A stretch of DNA of 64,000 bases from RHLJ01 sp963974345 (GCA_963974345.1 CAXBBW010000019.1:8934-72933), one strand, 5' to 3'; shown: positions 55,312 to 64,000, numbered from the stretch's first letter. Numbers and translations: made by a program. The notes: generated by a model from the sequence alone, not told the origin.

Positions 55312-56394
55312 TTAATGAAATAGAATCGGGTTTATTTTTTCCCAAGTACAATCAGTTATTATTTTAGCTCCTTTTTCATTTGGGTGACTATCCCCAGGAA
55401 TTTTTAGTTCAGATAAAGAGGAATCAGTATTACTTTGAACACATTCATTGTTATCAAAGTATAGACCTTCTGTTTCTTCTCCATTTTTTTGAATCCAATC
55501 GTAAAAATTTTGATCATATATCGACATAGTTTCATTTTCAAAAAATCCTGTATTTATAATAAGAAACTCACATCCATTTAAATCACACCAATCTTCAATT
55601 TTATTGAGAATAGAATTGGCTAAATGAGTTGAATAGTTCGATTCTATCTCAAATGAATCTAAAGTAGGGATGGAGACTTCTGATTTTTCAGGATTAAAAT
55701 TATGAGTAAGGTCTTCAAAGAAAACATGCTTCCAAAGCACTTTCACGATAATATTTGCTATCTCAGAATTGCCTTGTAGCCAACGATACCAGCCTTTTTT
55801 TGAAAGCTTTATTGTGAACTCTTTCGGTTTCCACCTTTGAGATTTAATTAGAGAATCAGGTGAATTTTCATCATAAATAAAAAGATTTTTGGAAAGTGCT
55901 CGATTCACATCGTCATAATTCATGAAGTAAATTAGGTAGTCAACATCTAGTTCAGTTCCAAACATATCTAACCATAATGCCCAATCCGCTAGCCCCGAGC
56001 CACCTACCGCAGCATTTAGGAATTGTATCGAATCAGGATAAACAGTATCCGCTTTTCTTTGGAGAATATTTACATAAGTATCTTCCTCATTTAGTAAAAG
56101 ACCAAAAGTGAAAGAGTCGCCAATCGTTAGGATATTTAAATTTGAAGAGGTTACGCTATTCCCACGTAGTCGATATTCATTAAATCTATATTCTGCTTTT
56201 CTATTCCCATATTCTTGAAATGCTGTTCCTCCAGATTGATTCATTACAAATCCTTCATTGTGCATTTCAATCCAAGTAACCATCTTATTTTGAGGCAGAA
56301 AAACTCGTACTAATAACTCGCCAATTAAAAGGGTGAAAATTGAAATGATGACTACAACTAAACCAGTTTTAAATATTTGGGAAAGCTTATTCAT
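55312..56394 (-). CDS. membrane-anchored SGNH/GDSL-type hydrolase
   Basis: A 360-residue protein with one N-terminal membrane segment (about 12-31, VVVIISIFTLLIGELLV) and a periplasmic SGNH domain. Block I is ILTIGDSFTFG with the nucleophile Ser94; the C-terminal block V is DSHPNEKG, carrying the catalytic Asp and His. Relatives remove or add acyl groups on cell-wall or surface polysaccharides. The start codon overlaps the upstream HD gene by 8 bp, so this is the last gene of a coupled four-gene operon (TlpA-like, GH3, HD, SGNH). The partners hint at cell-envelope sugar turnover, but the substrate is unknown. Confidence 0.8.
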   Translation of the reverse strand: MNKLSQIFKTGLVVVIISIFTLLIGELLVRVFLPQNKMVTWIEMHNEGFVMNQSGGTAFQEYGNRKAEYRFNEYRLRGNSVTSSNLNILTIGDSFTFGLLLNEEDTYVNILQRKADTVYPDSIQFLNAAVGGSGLADWALWLDMFGTELDVDYLIYFMNYDDVNRALSKNLFIYDENSPDSLIKSQRWKPKEFTIKLSKKGWYRWLQGNSEIANIIVKVLWKHVFFEDLTHNFNPEKSEVSIPTLDSFEIESNYSTHLANSILNKIEDWCDLNGCEFLIINTGFFENETMSIYDQNFYDWIQKNGEETEGLYFDNNECVQSNTDSSLSELKIPGDSHPNEKGAKIITDCTWEKINPILFH

Positions 56395-57052
56395 TTTCTT
56401 TCCATTCTTCTAAAAATCGTCTGACATATTCTTTCATAAAAAAATGTCTTTCTTCCGCCATTCTTTTTGCAGTATCTGTGTTCATTCGATCCTTTAAAAG
56501 GAAAAGCTTTTCATAAAAGTGATTTATAGTATGACCGTTATCATTTTTATATGCCTCAAAGGAAGTGTGCTGGATTGGAGGAATATCAGGATTATATAAT
56601 TCCCTGCTTTTAAATCCTCCATATGAAAAAGCTCGGGCTATTCCAATCGCCCCAATTGCATCCAATCTATCAGCATCTTGAACTACTTTACCCTCAACGG
56701 TTTTCGTGGGTGTTTCGACTTTTGCCCCTTTAAATGAAACATCTCTTATAATTTCACAAACATGAAGAATAATCTCTTCAGGGAGAAATAGACTCGATAA
56801 CCACTTTTCAGCGACTTTTGCCCCAAGTGTTTCATCACCCTCATGAAATTTGTGATCAGCAATGTCATGCAATAGGGCTGCAAGTTCTACAATAAATAGG
56901 TCAGCCTTTTCTCGTTTAGCAAGTGTTAGAGCAGTATTTCGAACTCTGTAGATATGCCACCAATCATGCCCAGAATCACCTTCTAGCTTTTCTCTAACAA
57001 AAGCTTCAGTTTTTTTAAGTACTTCTTTCTTTAAAAGTTCAGACATGTACAA
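56387..57052 (-). CDS. HD-domain phosphohydrolase (YedJ-like)
   Basis: A 221-residue cytoplasmic metal-dependent phosphohydrolase. The HD signature is HDWWHIYRVRNTALTLAKRE (His33) and LAALLHDIADHKF (His62-Asp63), with the last Asp in QDADRLDAIGAIGIARAF. The family acts on nucleotides or related phosphates; the substrate is not known. The track from 57052 begins MYMSELL; the second Met at 57046 is an equally good start. Either way the start lies inside the upstream GH3 gene (overlap 16 to 22 bp), and the stop overlaps the SGNH gene by 8 bp. Confidence 0.85.
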   Translation of the reverse strand: MYMSELLKKEVLKKTEAFVREKLEGDSGHDWWHIYRVRNTALTLAKREKADLFIVELAALLHDIADHKFHEGDETLGAKVAEKWLSSLFLPEEIILHVCEIIRDVSFKGAKVETPTKTVEGKVVQDADRLDAIGAIGIARAFSYGGFKSRELYNPDIPPIQHTSFEAYKNDNGHTINHFYEKLFLLKDRMNTDTAKRMAEERHFFMKEYVRRFLEEWKENE

Positions 57053-58170
57053 AGATCTTCAATAACATCTTTTTTGAGCTTTGCAATTCTATCTAGTGCT
57101 TTCTGAATGGTATCCTCACTCACCTTTCCTTCTGATATTAACTTTTGGATGATATCAATAGATCGGCGAGCAATGTCGTCTTCAAATATAAGATTGTTTC
57201 CAAAAACCAAAACATCAACGCCAGCATTGAGTGTTTGTTCAATTGTAGTTTCTAAATCATATTCAGAACGTATCGCCTCCATTTGTAGATCATCTGAGAA
57301 TACAACCCCCTCAAAACCGAGTGAATCGCGCAGTAACCCATTAATAATTTTCTCAGAAAGAGTTGCTGGCCAATCAGGGTCTAGATTAGTATTAAATACA
57401 TGTGCAGTCATTACTCCATTAATATTTTTTTCGGCAAATAGGCGTTTATATGGAATTAATTCATCAGGGCTCCAAGTATTTGTTACGTCGGATACACCTA
57501 TATGAGGATCTTTAGTTGAGCTTCCTTGTCCTGGAAAATGTTTAAGCACACTTAGAACCCCTTCTTTATCAAATTCATCTATTACGAAACCTGCGTGTTC
57601 AGCTACTTTATATGGATCGGAAGAGTAGCTTCTCTGATACTTAGCAATAATAGGGTTATCAAGATTGGTGTTTAAATCAAGTACAGGAGCAAAATTTGTG
57701 TTAACACCAACAACCATAAACTCTTGCGCAATATTTCGTGCATAAAAACGAGTAGAATCTTCATCATCTAATTCCCCTAAATACTCAGCTGTTACTGTTT
57801 TGGGGAATCCCATACTTTGTTTTAAGGGGGATTCGTTTCCTCCTTCTTGATCTATTGAAATAAATGGAGGGTTTGACGAATAAGCCACTAATGAGCTGGA
57901 AAGCTTTAAGAGTTGATCATCCGAAGTAATATTTCGTCCGAAGCTTTTATTTTCAATATCATAATCAAAAAGAACAAAACCACCCAGATTTAGATTTTTA
58001 ATGTCTTTTACAATATCACTTTCTGGATTTATCTCAGTACCTCGAAAGCCTAATACTAATAATTGACCTAATTCACGATCTGTGAAAATAGTTTCTTTTT
58101 TTTCTTCTACTGGTTTTGATGAACAGGAAAGAAATAATACAGAAGCAATTAAAAGACCTAAAAATTTCAT
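57031..58170 (-). CDS. GH3 beta-N-acetylglucosaminidase (NagZ-like) lipoprotein
   Basis: Cleaves N-acetylglucosamine from peptidoglycan fragments or other glycans. Residues 1-16 form a lipoprotein signal (LFLSC, Cys16). GH3 marks are SIDQEGGNESPL, KHFPGQGSSTKDPHIG (Lys210-His211, and Asp221-His223, the acid/base pair of the NagZ branch) and the nucleophile Asp293 or Asp294 in VVFSDDLQMEAI. There is one barrel domain only, as in NagZ; cytoplasmic E. coli NagZ lacks a lipid anchor, whereas this one should sit in the periplasm or on the surface. Its start overlaps the TlpA-like gene by 4 bp and its end overlaps the HD gene. It is unrelated to the GH20 enzyme at 32325. Confidence 0.88.
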   Translation of the reverse strand: MKFLGLLIASVLFLSCSSKPVEEKKETIFTDRELGQLLVLGFRGTEINPESDIVKDIKNLNLGGFVLFDYDIENKSFGRNITSDDQLLKLSSSLVAYSSNPPFISIDQEGGNESPLKQSMGFPKTVTAEYLGELDDEDSTRFYARNIAQEFMVVGVNTNFAPVLDLNTNLDNPIIAKYQRSYSSDPYKVAEHAGFVIDEFDKEGVLSVLKHFPGQGSSTKDPHIGVSDVTNTWSPDELIPYKRLFAEKNINGVMTAHVFNTNLDPDWPATLSEKIINGLLRDSLGFEGVVFSDDLQMEAIRSEYDLETTIEQTLNAGVDVLVFGNNLIFEDDIARRSIDIIQKLISEGKVSEDTIQKALDRIAKLKKDVIEDLCTCLNF

Positions 58171-59633
58171 TTTAAAGATGCAGTTTTGTTTTTATAGGTT
58201 AGAAGTAAATCGTCTAGTACTTCTCTTAAGTTAAATGATGGAGTAATATCATTATATCGTGCAATATTACCGTCAGGATCTACAAGAATATAAAATGGAA
58301 TGCCCCCACCTTTATAACTTTTAAAAGTTACTTGATCTGTTCCATCCCCTCCGTATAATTCTGGCCATGGATTTTTAAATTGTGTGATATCTTCAATCCA
58401 TACTAAACTATCAATTTCTGTTGAGATTCCAATAATTTCAAACTCATCTCTTGAGTAATCTTGGTATAGTTCATGCATATAGGGAAACTCTATAAGACAA
58501 GGTTGACACCATCCCGCCCAAAAATCCAAGAGCACAAACTTGCCCGAATAATCTTCAAGAGTGTGAATTTTACCTGATCTATCTGAGATATTAAATGGAA
58601 TAGCAGGTTGCCCTGGTGAAACTGATTTAACTTCATTATAAAAATAATTAATAAACTCAATATATGAAGTATACTCTTGATACTCATTAACATAAGATTC
58701 ATAAGCAGGTTCAGAAATAGCAATAGGTTGTTCTCCAATTCTCTCGGCTACTATAAAAAGTTCTGCGTAAGCCTTCGCTTTTCTATCAACTATATTTGGT
58801 AACACTCTCATCCGCTTATCATCTAATTCTTCGTAGGCAATTTGTTTTATATCATATTCGGATAATGATTTATCATAAACCGAATAGAGACTATCATATA
58901 TTCCAAATGTGCGTGAATAATAATGAGTAAAATCTCTAATACCTGCACGTTGGGCTATGAGGTATTCAAGTTCAAAAAAACCTTTCGATTTAGCTTCATC
59001 TATAACTTTTTGTCTTTCTTTGTTACTATCATATTCAGAAATAAATCGGGCGGAGTATTCTACAGCTCTGAGTTTCAGAACAAGGTCTTCCCCTACAACT
59101 TTTTGATACAGTGGTTTCAGTGGAGTATTTTTGAAGTTCGATTCTGCACTTTTAAGTTTTTGTTGACTATATGAAATAGCAGAATTCTTTTCACCTATTT
59201 TGAATTTGTCCATCTCTGCTGTGATGATGGCATCAATTCCCTCTGTTTCTGAAAGAAAATTTTGATAAGCTGTATTCCAACTAGATGAATTAGCATTAAT
59301 GGTTACATTAAAAGGAAATTTTGCTCTTATAATGTCGATGTCCAAGTTATTACCAGGTTCTAAATACAAAGGATATTGGATATCTTGAAGAACAAGCCAA
59401 ATTATTTTAGGAGAATCTAATTGAATACTAGTTTCAAATCTGCCATTTTTTACTTCTAGTTGTTTTTGCTCCTTTATCGAATACTTATAGTGAAGTGGAG
59501 GGGTTTCAATATAAAAATAAGCATCTCCTAAGTAATCAATAGTGCCAGATATTTTTGTTGTAGAACTTGGAGAGCAAGCAATGAATAAAAATATGAATAT
59601 CATTAAGAATAGAATTGAAAACTGATTTTTCAT
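58167..59633 (-). CDS. TlpA-like thioredoxin-family lipoprotein
   Basis: A 488-residue envelope disulfide reductase or thiol protein. It has a lipoprotein signal (IFLFIACSPSS). The N-terminal part resembles the DUF4369-type domain common in Bacteroidota TlpA proteins (KISGTIDYLGDAYFYIE). A long helical middle follows from about 110 to 330, and the C-terminal thioredoxin domain has the active site WCQPC (Cys376 and Cys379) in DFWAGWCQPCLIEFP, with the cis-proline in GGIPFYILVD. It is the first gene of the coupled TlpA-GH3-HD-SGNH operon, its stop overlapping the GH3 start by 4 bp. The substrate proteins are unknown. Confidence 0.87.
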   Translation of the reverse strand: MKNQFSILFLMIFIFLFIACSPSSTTKISGTIDYLGDAYFYIETPPLHYKYSIKEQKQLEVKNGRFETSIQLDSPKIIWLVLQDIQYPLYLEPGNNLDIDIIRAKFPFNVTINANSSSWNTAYQNFLSETEGIDAIITAEMDKFKIGEKNSAISYSQQKLKSAESNFKNTPLKPLYQKVVGEDLVLKLRAVEYSARFISEYDSNKERQKVIDEAKSKGFFELEYLIAQRAGIRDFTHYYSRTFGIYDSLYSVYDKSLSEYDIKQIAYEELDDKRMRVLPNIVDRKAKAYAELFIVAERIGEQPIAISEPAYESYVNEYQEYTSYIEFINYFYNEVKSVSPGQPAIPFNISDRSGKIHTLEDYSGKFVLLDFWAGWCQPCLIEFPYMHELYQDYSRDEFEIIGISTEIDSLVWIEDITQFKNPWPELYGGDGTDQVTFKSYKGGGIPFYILVDPDGNIARYNDITPSFNLREVLDDLLLTYKNKTASLK

Positions 59634-59961
59634 AATAAATTTAGAGTATGAATTAATTGTGGCTATCTCTTTTATTAGAATAAATTTAAGTTTGTGATAT
59701 TAGTATAAAAGAAGACTCCTTTAGTCAGATTAAATAAATAAATAATTTCGATAAGGAATGTAACAAAACGATAACATCCGTCTCTTATTAAATGATAGCA
59801 ACTAAACTAATGAGATTATAGTTGTGTTGTTGGAATTGTTTTACGGTTATGATGTCGAAGTAAAAGAAATAGTGATCAAAAAAGGCGGTATTTTTTGCTT
59901 ACTAAACATCAATTCCAGTTATCGAAATTGAAAAAATTATAACAATTTCAAAGATCAGAAT
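59634..59961. other. 328-bp divergent intergenic region
   Basis: Lies between the TlpA-like gene (minus) and the TPR membrane gene (plus). TAAGTTTG at 59687-59694 fits a -7 box, but no TTG lies 19 bases before it. GAAATTG (59924-59930) and CAATTTC (59943-59949) form a 7-bp inverted repeat just before the TPR gene. An open frame of about 40 codons without ATG runs at 59806-59930 and is not taken as a gene. Confidence 0.5.
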
Positions 59962-60702
59962 ATGATTGAAAGCAATGTTAAAAAAGACTTAGAGCATAAA
60001 ATTGATCTATATATCAATGGTAAGCTCAATAAAGAACAAGTCGACGAATTATGGACAGAATTAATTCAAGATGGCTATTATTTAGATTACACAAAAAGCG
60101 TAGCAAATATTAAAGCTGTTATTGAAAAGCAACAAAGTAAAAACCAGACTACACCTGTTTATCAACTTCGTAAAGTAATTAATTATGGCGCTGCAGCAGC
60201 AATAGCTATCATTATAGGTGTAATTGGCGTTCTCAACTATTCTGGAACAAATAATCCTCTAGAAATAGCGCCACAGGAACAACTTGATTTGGGTGGTATT
60301 AGAGGTTCTGGAGAAGATATACCTACTAGTAATATTGACGCTATAAAAGAAGCAATACAGTTAGCATTAAATGGAAATGTTGAGCAAGCTATAAGTTTAT
60401 TAGAGACTGAACTTAATAAATCAGAAAATTCTGAGCGTATCGCTGAAATGTCTCTCACACTTGGTTCTATTCAATACAATTATGGCGAATACAATTCAGC
60501 ATTGGAAAATTTTGAGCGTGTTGTGAACCAATCTTCAATAGATAACGAAACACTCGAGAAAGGATACTGGTATCTAGGAAATGCTTATTTTCAACTTGAT
60601 AGATTACAGGAAGCTGAATCAGCTTTTCAGAAGACTTTTGAATTGAATGGTGGATTTAGTCGTTTAGCTAAAAGTTATCTTGAAGCTTTAAAGAAGCGCT
60701 AA
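59962..60702 (+). CDS. membrane TPR protein with anti-sigma-like N-terminus
   Basis: A 246-residue bitopic protein. Residues 1-70 are charged and helical (KIDLYINGKLNKEQVDELW), like the cytoplasmic part of anti-sigma and related membrane proteins of this phylum, but no zinc-finger motif is present. A membrane segment spans about 74-93 (NYGAAAAIAIIIGVIGVLNY). Residues 128-246 contain three TPR-like repeats (AIKEAIQLALNGNVEQAISLLE, AEMSLTLGSIQYNYGEYNSALENFE, GYWYLGNAYFQLDRLQEAESAFQ). The topology predicts the TPRs in the periplasm. Its last four bases overlap the end of the convergent CHAT gene, whose product also has TPRs, so the two products are likely partners. No sigma factor gene is next to it. 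Confidence 0.75.
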   Translation: MIESNVKKDLEHKIDLYINGKLNKEQVDELWTELIQDGYYLDYTKSVANIKAVIEKQQSKNQTTPVYQLRKVINYGAAAAIAIIIGVIGVLNYSGTNNPLEIAPQEQLDLGGIRGSGEDIPTSNIDAIKEAIQLALNGNVEQAISLLETELNKSENSERIAEMSLTLGSIQYNYGEYNSALENFERVVNQSSIDNETLEKGYWYLGNAYFQLDRLQEAESAFQKTFELNGGFSRLAKSYLEALKKR

Positions 60703-63700
60703 ATAGTTTTCTTCCTGAGTTTATAGCTACTAAAAATAATTATTAAAAGTAGAACAGGGTATAAAAAACCAGCTTTAGCTGGTTTTTTTGTTAATGGACT
60801 TGAATTTCCAATTAACATATATGATCCCCAGTAGTAAGGGTTAGCGTTCCCTGTTTTTAATAAGCTAAGTTTTGCAGTCCTCATTGCTTCCCATTTTGAT
60901 GATCCTTCGTTAATTGCTGTATAAAAACTGGTAGCAAATTCAGAAGCCGCTTTATCATTTACAGACCAAAGATTCAAAGCAAGACTTTTTGCTCCTGCAT
61001 ATCGTAAAGCTCTACTAATTCCCATAATTCCACTTCCCTGTAAATAACTACCAGAACCTGAACTACATGAGTTCAGCATAACCAATTCGCTATTCATTTG
61101 TATATCAAACAGCTCATAAGCATATAAGGAAGTTAATTGATCATCAGAGTTATTATTCAAATAAATAGTTGAAAATAAAGGGTCTTGTTCAGAAACTTCG
61201 CTATGTGTTGCAACATGTACAATTCTAGAGCTTGAAGCACTTTTTAAAAATGCAGATTTATCGGCATCACTTTCTAAGAAAATTGATTTACTATTAAAAT
61301 TATCAAGCTTATTATTAATTGTTCTTACTTCTTCAGTAGCAAAAGGGAGAGACTGAAGGTTTTTATTGTCGAAACCACTAAAGTTTGAAAGTGCAAAAGC
61401 AGAAAAATCTAATTCATACTTCTTTTTAACTTTTCTTGAGTTTGTAATCAAATTATTAATAGATGTGTAATATCTAATGTCATATTTTTCTATCAGGTAA
61501 TTCGTAGATCCGTAACTGTTAGAACTTTCGGGTTGATTTACTGGTAGAATGCCGAGAGGTAGTCGAAAGAGATAGTTATCGGGTATTACAGTTAGAGAGT
61601 TTACCGTACTAGGAATATGCCTTTCAATGCCCAATTTTTTATAGACTTCGTATAATTTGTTGAGATTAGTTTTTGATGAGGCGAGATTATTTGCAGTCTC
61701 TTCAAATAAGAGTTTTGTTTTAGCATCGAACTCTATGATATCAATTGTAATAAACTCTCTTGTTATATAACTCGAATAAAGCTCTTCACCAATTTCTGTA
61801 AAATGAATTATCATTTCGTCATCGGCTAGTTTTTTTTGTAACGACCAGGACGATATGGAATTATTGTTAATATCGGTTCGTATCTTGCTAAGTATTTGCT
61901 CCCTTTGTGCTGATAATTGATCAATTTCAGCTTTGATATCAAACTTTTCGGAGGATGGGCTATTTAAATATTCTGTCCTAAGCTTAAGAATTTGTGTATT
62001 TAGTAATTGGTCTTGTGCTAAATCCTCTTCAGAAAGTCTCTTAGCTCTTAAAATGGGACTATTATAAAGCGCTACATCATTGATGGTTTTAAGTTCATCT
62101 AATAATTGTAAGGCTTTTTCTTCGTCTCCAAGGCTAATCAGCATCCTAATGATGGTATTAAAGGCATCTACATATTCAGGCTCAATAGACCAAAACCCAG
62201 TTTGAGAATCTATACTTGTTTTGGCACGTTCAATTACTTGTTGAATAACTGGAATAAGTTCATTGTAAGCTTTTCTTTTGTATCCGATATTAAAGAGTAA
62301 AGAAGACTTAACCGTGTTATATTTAACTAAAAGCTCAAAATCTAAATCATTAAGAGGGTAGATTTTTATTTCCTCAATAATCTTAGAGGCCTCTTCAAAA
62401 TTGTTTTCTAAGAGTTCTATTTCTGTAAGTCCTATTAGTGACTCTAAATAATTTGGAGTGTTTGAACTTTGAATTGAAAGTTGTTTTAATTCCTCAAACT
62501 TACTTCTTGCTCTATCAAATTCGGAAATAGCTACGAGTATTTCAGCTTCTTCTTTTAATGCGTTAACGAAATCCACAAAATCAGTATTAGGATCAAATTC
62601 GTTTTGAGCGATATTTAATTCATCAAGTGCTTTATCAGAATCCTTAAAGTTTTGCCAATAAAATGTACCAGAAAATGCATGAATAGCAGCTAATTCGTAA
62701 ACATCATTATTGGAAACTGCAATCTCTTCCGCTCTTTTTAAATAGGTAAGTGCGGTATTAGAATCTTTAATTGACGAGTAATAGATAAAGAGGTTTCTTA
62801 GGATAATTAATCTTCTTTTATAGGAAGAACCTAATTCAGCTTCAGCTAATGCGTTTAGCTGTAGATTAATATATTTATTCTTTTCACCAAGCTTGAAATA
62901 ACAAATACTAAGATTATTAAAAAGTTGTGACTTTTCAATGGAGGATGTTGAGTCAAAATAAATGGTCTCAAAAGTTTCTTTAGCTTCTTCAAATTTACCA
63001 AGTGAATAAAGGTTTACACCTTTTGTAACTATAGATCTTTCAGTTAAAGACTTCATCTTTAAGTATGATGAAAGTGGAATTAGGTGTTGTCTGAGTATTT
63101 TTAAAGACTCATCGTATCTTCCGATTATAAATAGAGAATAACTTGTTGCATTCAAATGTCTTGTTTTCTCAGAAGAATAAGGGAAGTACTTATTTGTGAG
63201 TATATTTGGCAATATGTTTTGAAGTGCAAAATATTTATCCAAGTCGTAAAATAGATAGACTAGATTGGCAACTTGTATTGAATTAGTAATAGTGGTATTC
63301 GATGGTTCAAAATTCTTAACCCATTCAGAAGAAATAATCTCTAGTGTTGATGCTTCAAAAAATAATTTAGATTTATCACTATATAGGAAAGAGTAGAAGA
63401 TAATTTCTTTCTCAAATTCAGGTATACTTTTATAATCAATAGTATTTTCTTCGAAAATATTTACTAGAAGCTCTTTCTGTGATTGAGATATTTCATTCTG
63501 CCATTTTTCAATAAAAATATCTAAGAATTGGCTTTTATTTTCTAGCGTTTGTTCATTAAGTAAATAATTAACAGCTAGACCAACTAAACCTTCATTTAAG
63601 GAAATTTCTTTTATTCTAATGAGACGATTTTCGAGTCTTTTTTTAGAAGACTCTTCACATGGTGTTTTTCTGAAGTAGTTTCTTACTTTTATTGCATCAG

Positions 63701-63899
63701 AATTAATAATTACTCGAATTACTGAATTGTTTAAAGAACAAGACGACTTATGTAATTCATTTAAAGCCCAATAACTTTCAGAAAGATGAACATTGTTAGA
63801 AATATTTTCTAGATAATGACTAGCTTGGTCTACAATTTCATTTTCTATACTTGGCTGGAATAGTAAAATCCCAAAAATTAGATTTATTAAAAAGTTCAT
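60699..63899 (-). CDS. TPR-CHAT caspase-like protein with signal peptide and C-terminal anchor
   Basis: A 1066-residue protein. The N-terminus looks like a signal peptide (NFLINLIFGILLFQPS). Residues 150-600 are helical repeats of the TPR type (for example SQLFNNLSICYFKLGEKNKY, AAIHAFSGTFYWQNFKDSDK). The C-terminal CHAT domain has the caspase-like pair His899 (RIVHVATHSE) and Cys945 (LVMLNSCSSGSG), plus GSGIMGISRALRYAGAKS. A membrane segment near 1045-1060 (FLYPVLLLIIIFSSY) is followed by KLRKKTI, positive side inside. The chain would then lie in the periplasm. CHAT proteases elsewhere cut protein targets in cell-death or defence systems; activity here is inferred from the intact pair. It is tail-to-tail with the TPR membrane gene. 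Confidence 0.85.
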   Translation of the reverse strand: MNFLINLIFGILLFQPSIENEIVDQASHYLENISNNVHLSESYWALNELHKSSCSLNNSVIRVIINSDAIKVRNYFRKTPCEESSKKRLENRLIRIKEISLNEGLVGLAVNYLLNEQTLENKSQFLDIFIEKWQNEISQSQKELLVNIFEENTIDYKSIPEFEKEIIFYSFLYSDKSKLFFEASTLEIISSEWVKNFEPSNTTITNSIQVANLVYLFYDLDKYFALQNILPNILTNKYFPYSSEKTRHLNATSYSLFIIGRYDESLKILRQHLIPLSSYLKMKSLTERSIVTKGVNLYSLGKFEEAKETFETIYFDSTSSIEKSQLFNNLSICYFKLGEKNKYINLQLNALAEAELGSSYKRRLIILRNLFIYYSSIKDSNTALTYLKRAEEIAVSNNDVYELAAIHAFSGTFYWQNFKDSDKALDELNIAQNEFDPNTDFVDFVNALKEEAEILVAISEFDRARSKFEELKQLSIQSSNTPNYLESLIGLTEIELLENNFEEASKIIEEIKIYPLNDLDFELLVKYNTVKSSLLFNIGYKRKAYNELIPVIQQVIERAKTSIDSQTGFWSIEPEYVDAFNTIIRMLISLGDEEKALQLLDELKTINDVALYNSPILRAKRLSEEDLAQDQLLNTQILKLRTEYLNSPSSEKFDIKAEIDQLSAQREQILSKIRTDINNNSISSWSLQKKLADDEMIIHFTEIGEELYSSYITREFITIDIIEFDAKTKLLFEETANNLASSKTNLNKLYEVYKKLGIERHIPSTVNSLTVIPDNYLFRLPLGILPVNQPESSNSYGSTNYLIEKYDIRYYTSINNLITNSRKVKKKYELDFSAFALSNFSGFDNKNLQSLPFATEEVRTINNKLDNFNSKSIFLESDADKSAFLKSASSSRIVHVATHSEVSEQDPLFSTIYLNNNSDDQLTSLYAYELFDIQMNSELVMLNSCSSGSGSYLQGSGIMGISRALRYAGAKSLALNLWSVNDKAASEFATSFYTAINEGSSKWEAMRTAKLSLLKTGNANPYYWGSYMLIGNSSPLTKKPAKAGFLYPVLLLIIIFSSYKLRKKTI

Positions 63900-63949
63900 A
63901 AATGAATGTACTACAACTTGAACTTTCTTTCACAATTGGATAGAAGAAC

Positions 63950-64000
63950 TTAGATTTTTGGTTTTTCAAGAATAGGTTTCATGTCATTACCGCCAGAGAA
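63950..64000 (-). CDS. 3' end of a gene continuing beyond the window
   Basis: Seventeen codons on the minus strand end in TAA at 63952-63950 and read FSGGNDMKPILEKPKI. The frame is open to the right edge and stops 51 bases before the CHAT start, a usual distance for the preceding gene of an operon. Too short to identify. It could also be a chance frame. Confidence 0.35.
   Translation of the reverse strand, partial: FSGGNDMKPILEKPKI

Noticed and set aside
59806..59930. Open frame of about 40 codons before the TPR gene
   Set aside because: No ATG, no recognisable motif, composition like the AT-rich gap around it.
1..64000. tRNA, rRNA, CRISPR, insertion sequence or phage genes
   Set aside because: No cloverleaf, ribosomal RNA, regularly spaced repeat array, transposase, integrase or phage structural gene was seen on either strand.

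Overview
The window looks like a chromosomal segment of an AT-rich marine bacterium of the Bacteroidota/Rhodothermota group, most likely Balneolota (Balneolales-like). Four large secreted proteins end in the type A T9SS sorting domain typical of that group (core YPNPFNPS or YPNPFNPT, tail RK(L/M)xLIK or a close variant). Promoters that can be recognised have the TTG-N19-TAnnTTTG form of the Bacteroidota primary sigma factor. Start codons lack Shine-Dalgarno sequences, and the transporters (NCS1, Ca/Na exchanger, NhaA) fit a sodium-rich habitat. No rRNA, tRNA, CRISPR array, phage or insertion sequence is visible.

Layout. (1) 2-3042: 3' part of a GLUG-repeat T9SS surface protein followed by a 66-residue microprotein that consists almost only of a signal peptide and a PID-CTERM-like sorting signal. 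(2) 3164-12771, minus strand: a seven-gene operon for reductive pyrimidine catabolism, read mmsA, aminotransferase, NCS1 permease, dihydropyrimidinase, beta-ureidopropionase, preT, preA. It takes uracil or thymine from uptake to acetyl-CoA or propionyl-CoA. (3) 13408-17322: a hybrid two-component regulator (propeller sensor, kinase, receiver, AraC output). (4) 17597-27529: a 3200-residue LamG/FN3-like T9SS protein followed by a second copy of the microprotein. The gap in front of this gene holds a 21-bp-spaced direct repeat over a promoter with no -33 box, which suggests the hybrid regulator activates it. (5) 27610-33962, minus: a dihydroorotate-dehydrogenase-like flavoprotein, pyruvate:ferredoxin oxidoreductase (nifJ) and a GH20 hexosaminidase. 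(6) 34111-36756: a Ca/Na exchanger and NhaA. (7) 36780-49860, minus: an AlkA-like protein without its catalytic Asp, an FG-GAP T9SS protein, an RND efflux pump with its adaptor, an ATP-dependent DNA ligase with its partner exonuclease, a repeat-rich 1-kb gap, and a CotH-kinase T9SS protein. (8) 50062-53468: a secreted amidohydrolase, an AraC regulator and a secreted HExxH protein. (9) 53528-59633, minus: OxyR, a secreted protein of unknown function, and a tightly overlapping operon of TlpA-like, GH3, HD and SGNH genes. (10) 59962-64000: a membrane TPR protein tail-to-tail with a TPR-CHAT protease-like protein, then the tail of a further gene.

The most unusual points are the repeated pairing of a giant T9SS surface protein with a PID-CTERM-like microprotein, the inferred single-target hybrid-regulator circuit, an extra periplasmic domain inside the NCS1 permease, the AlkA-like protein lacking its catalytic Asp, and a CHAT/TPR pair whose topology predicts periplasmic rather than cytoplasmic action. 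All functional statements come from reading the sequence; no searches or structure predictions were run.
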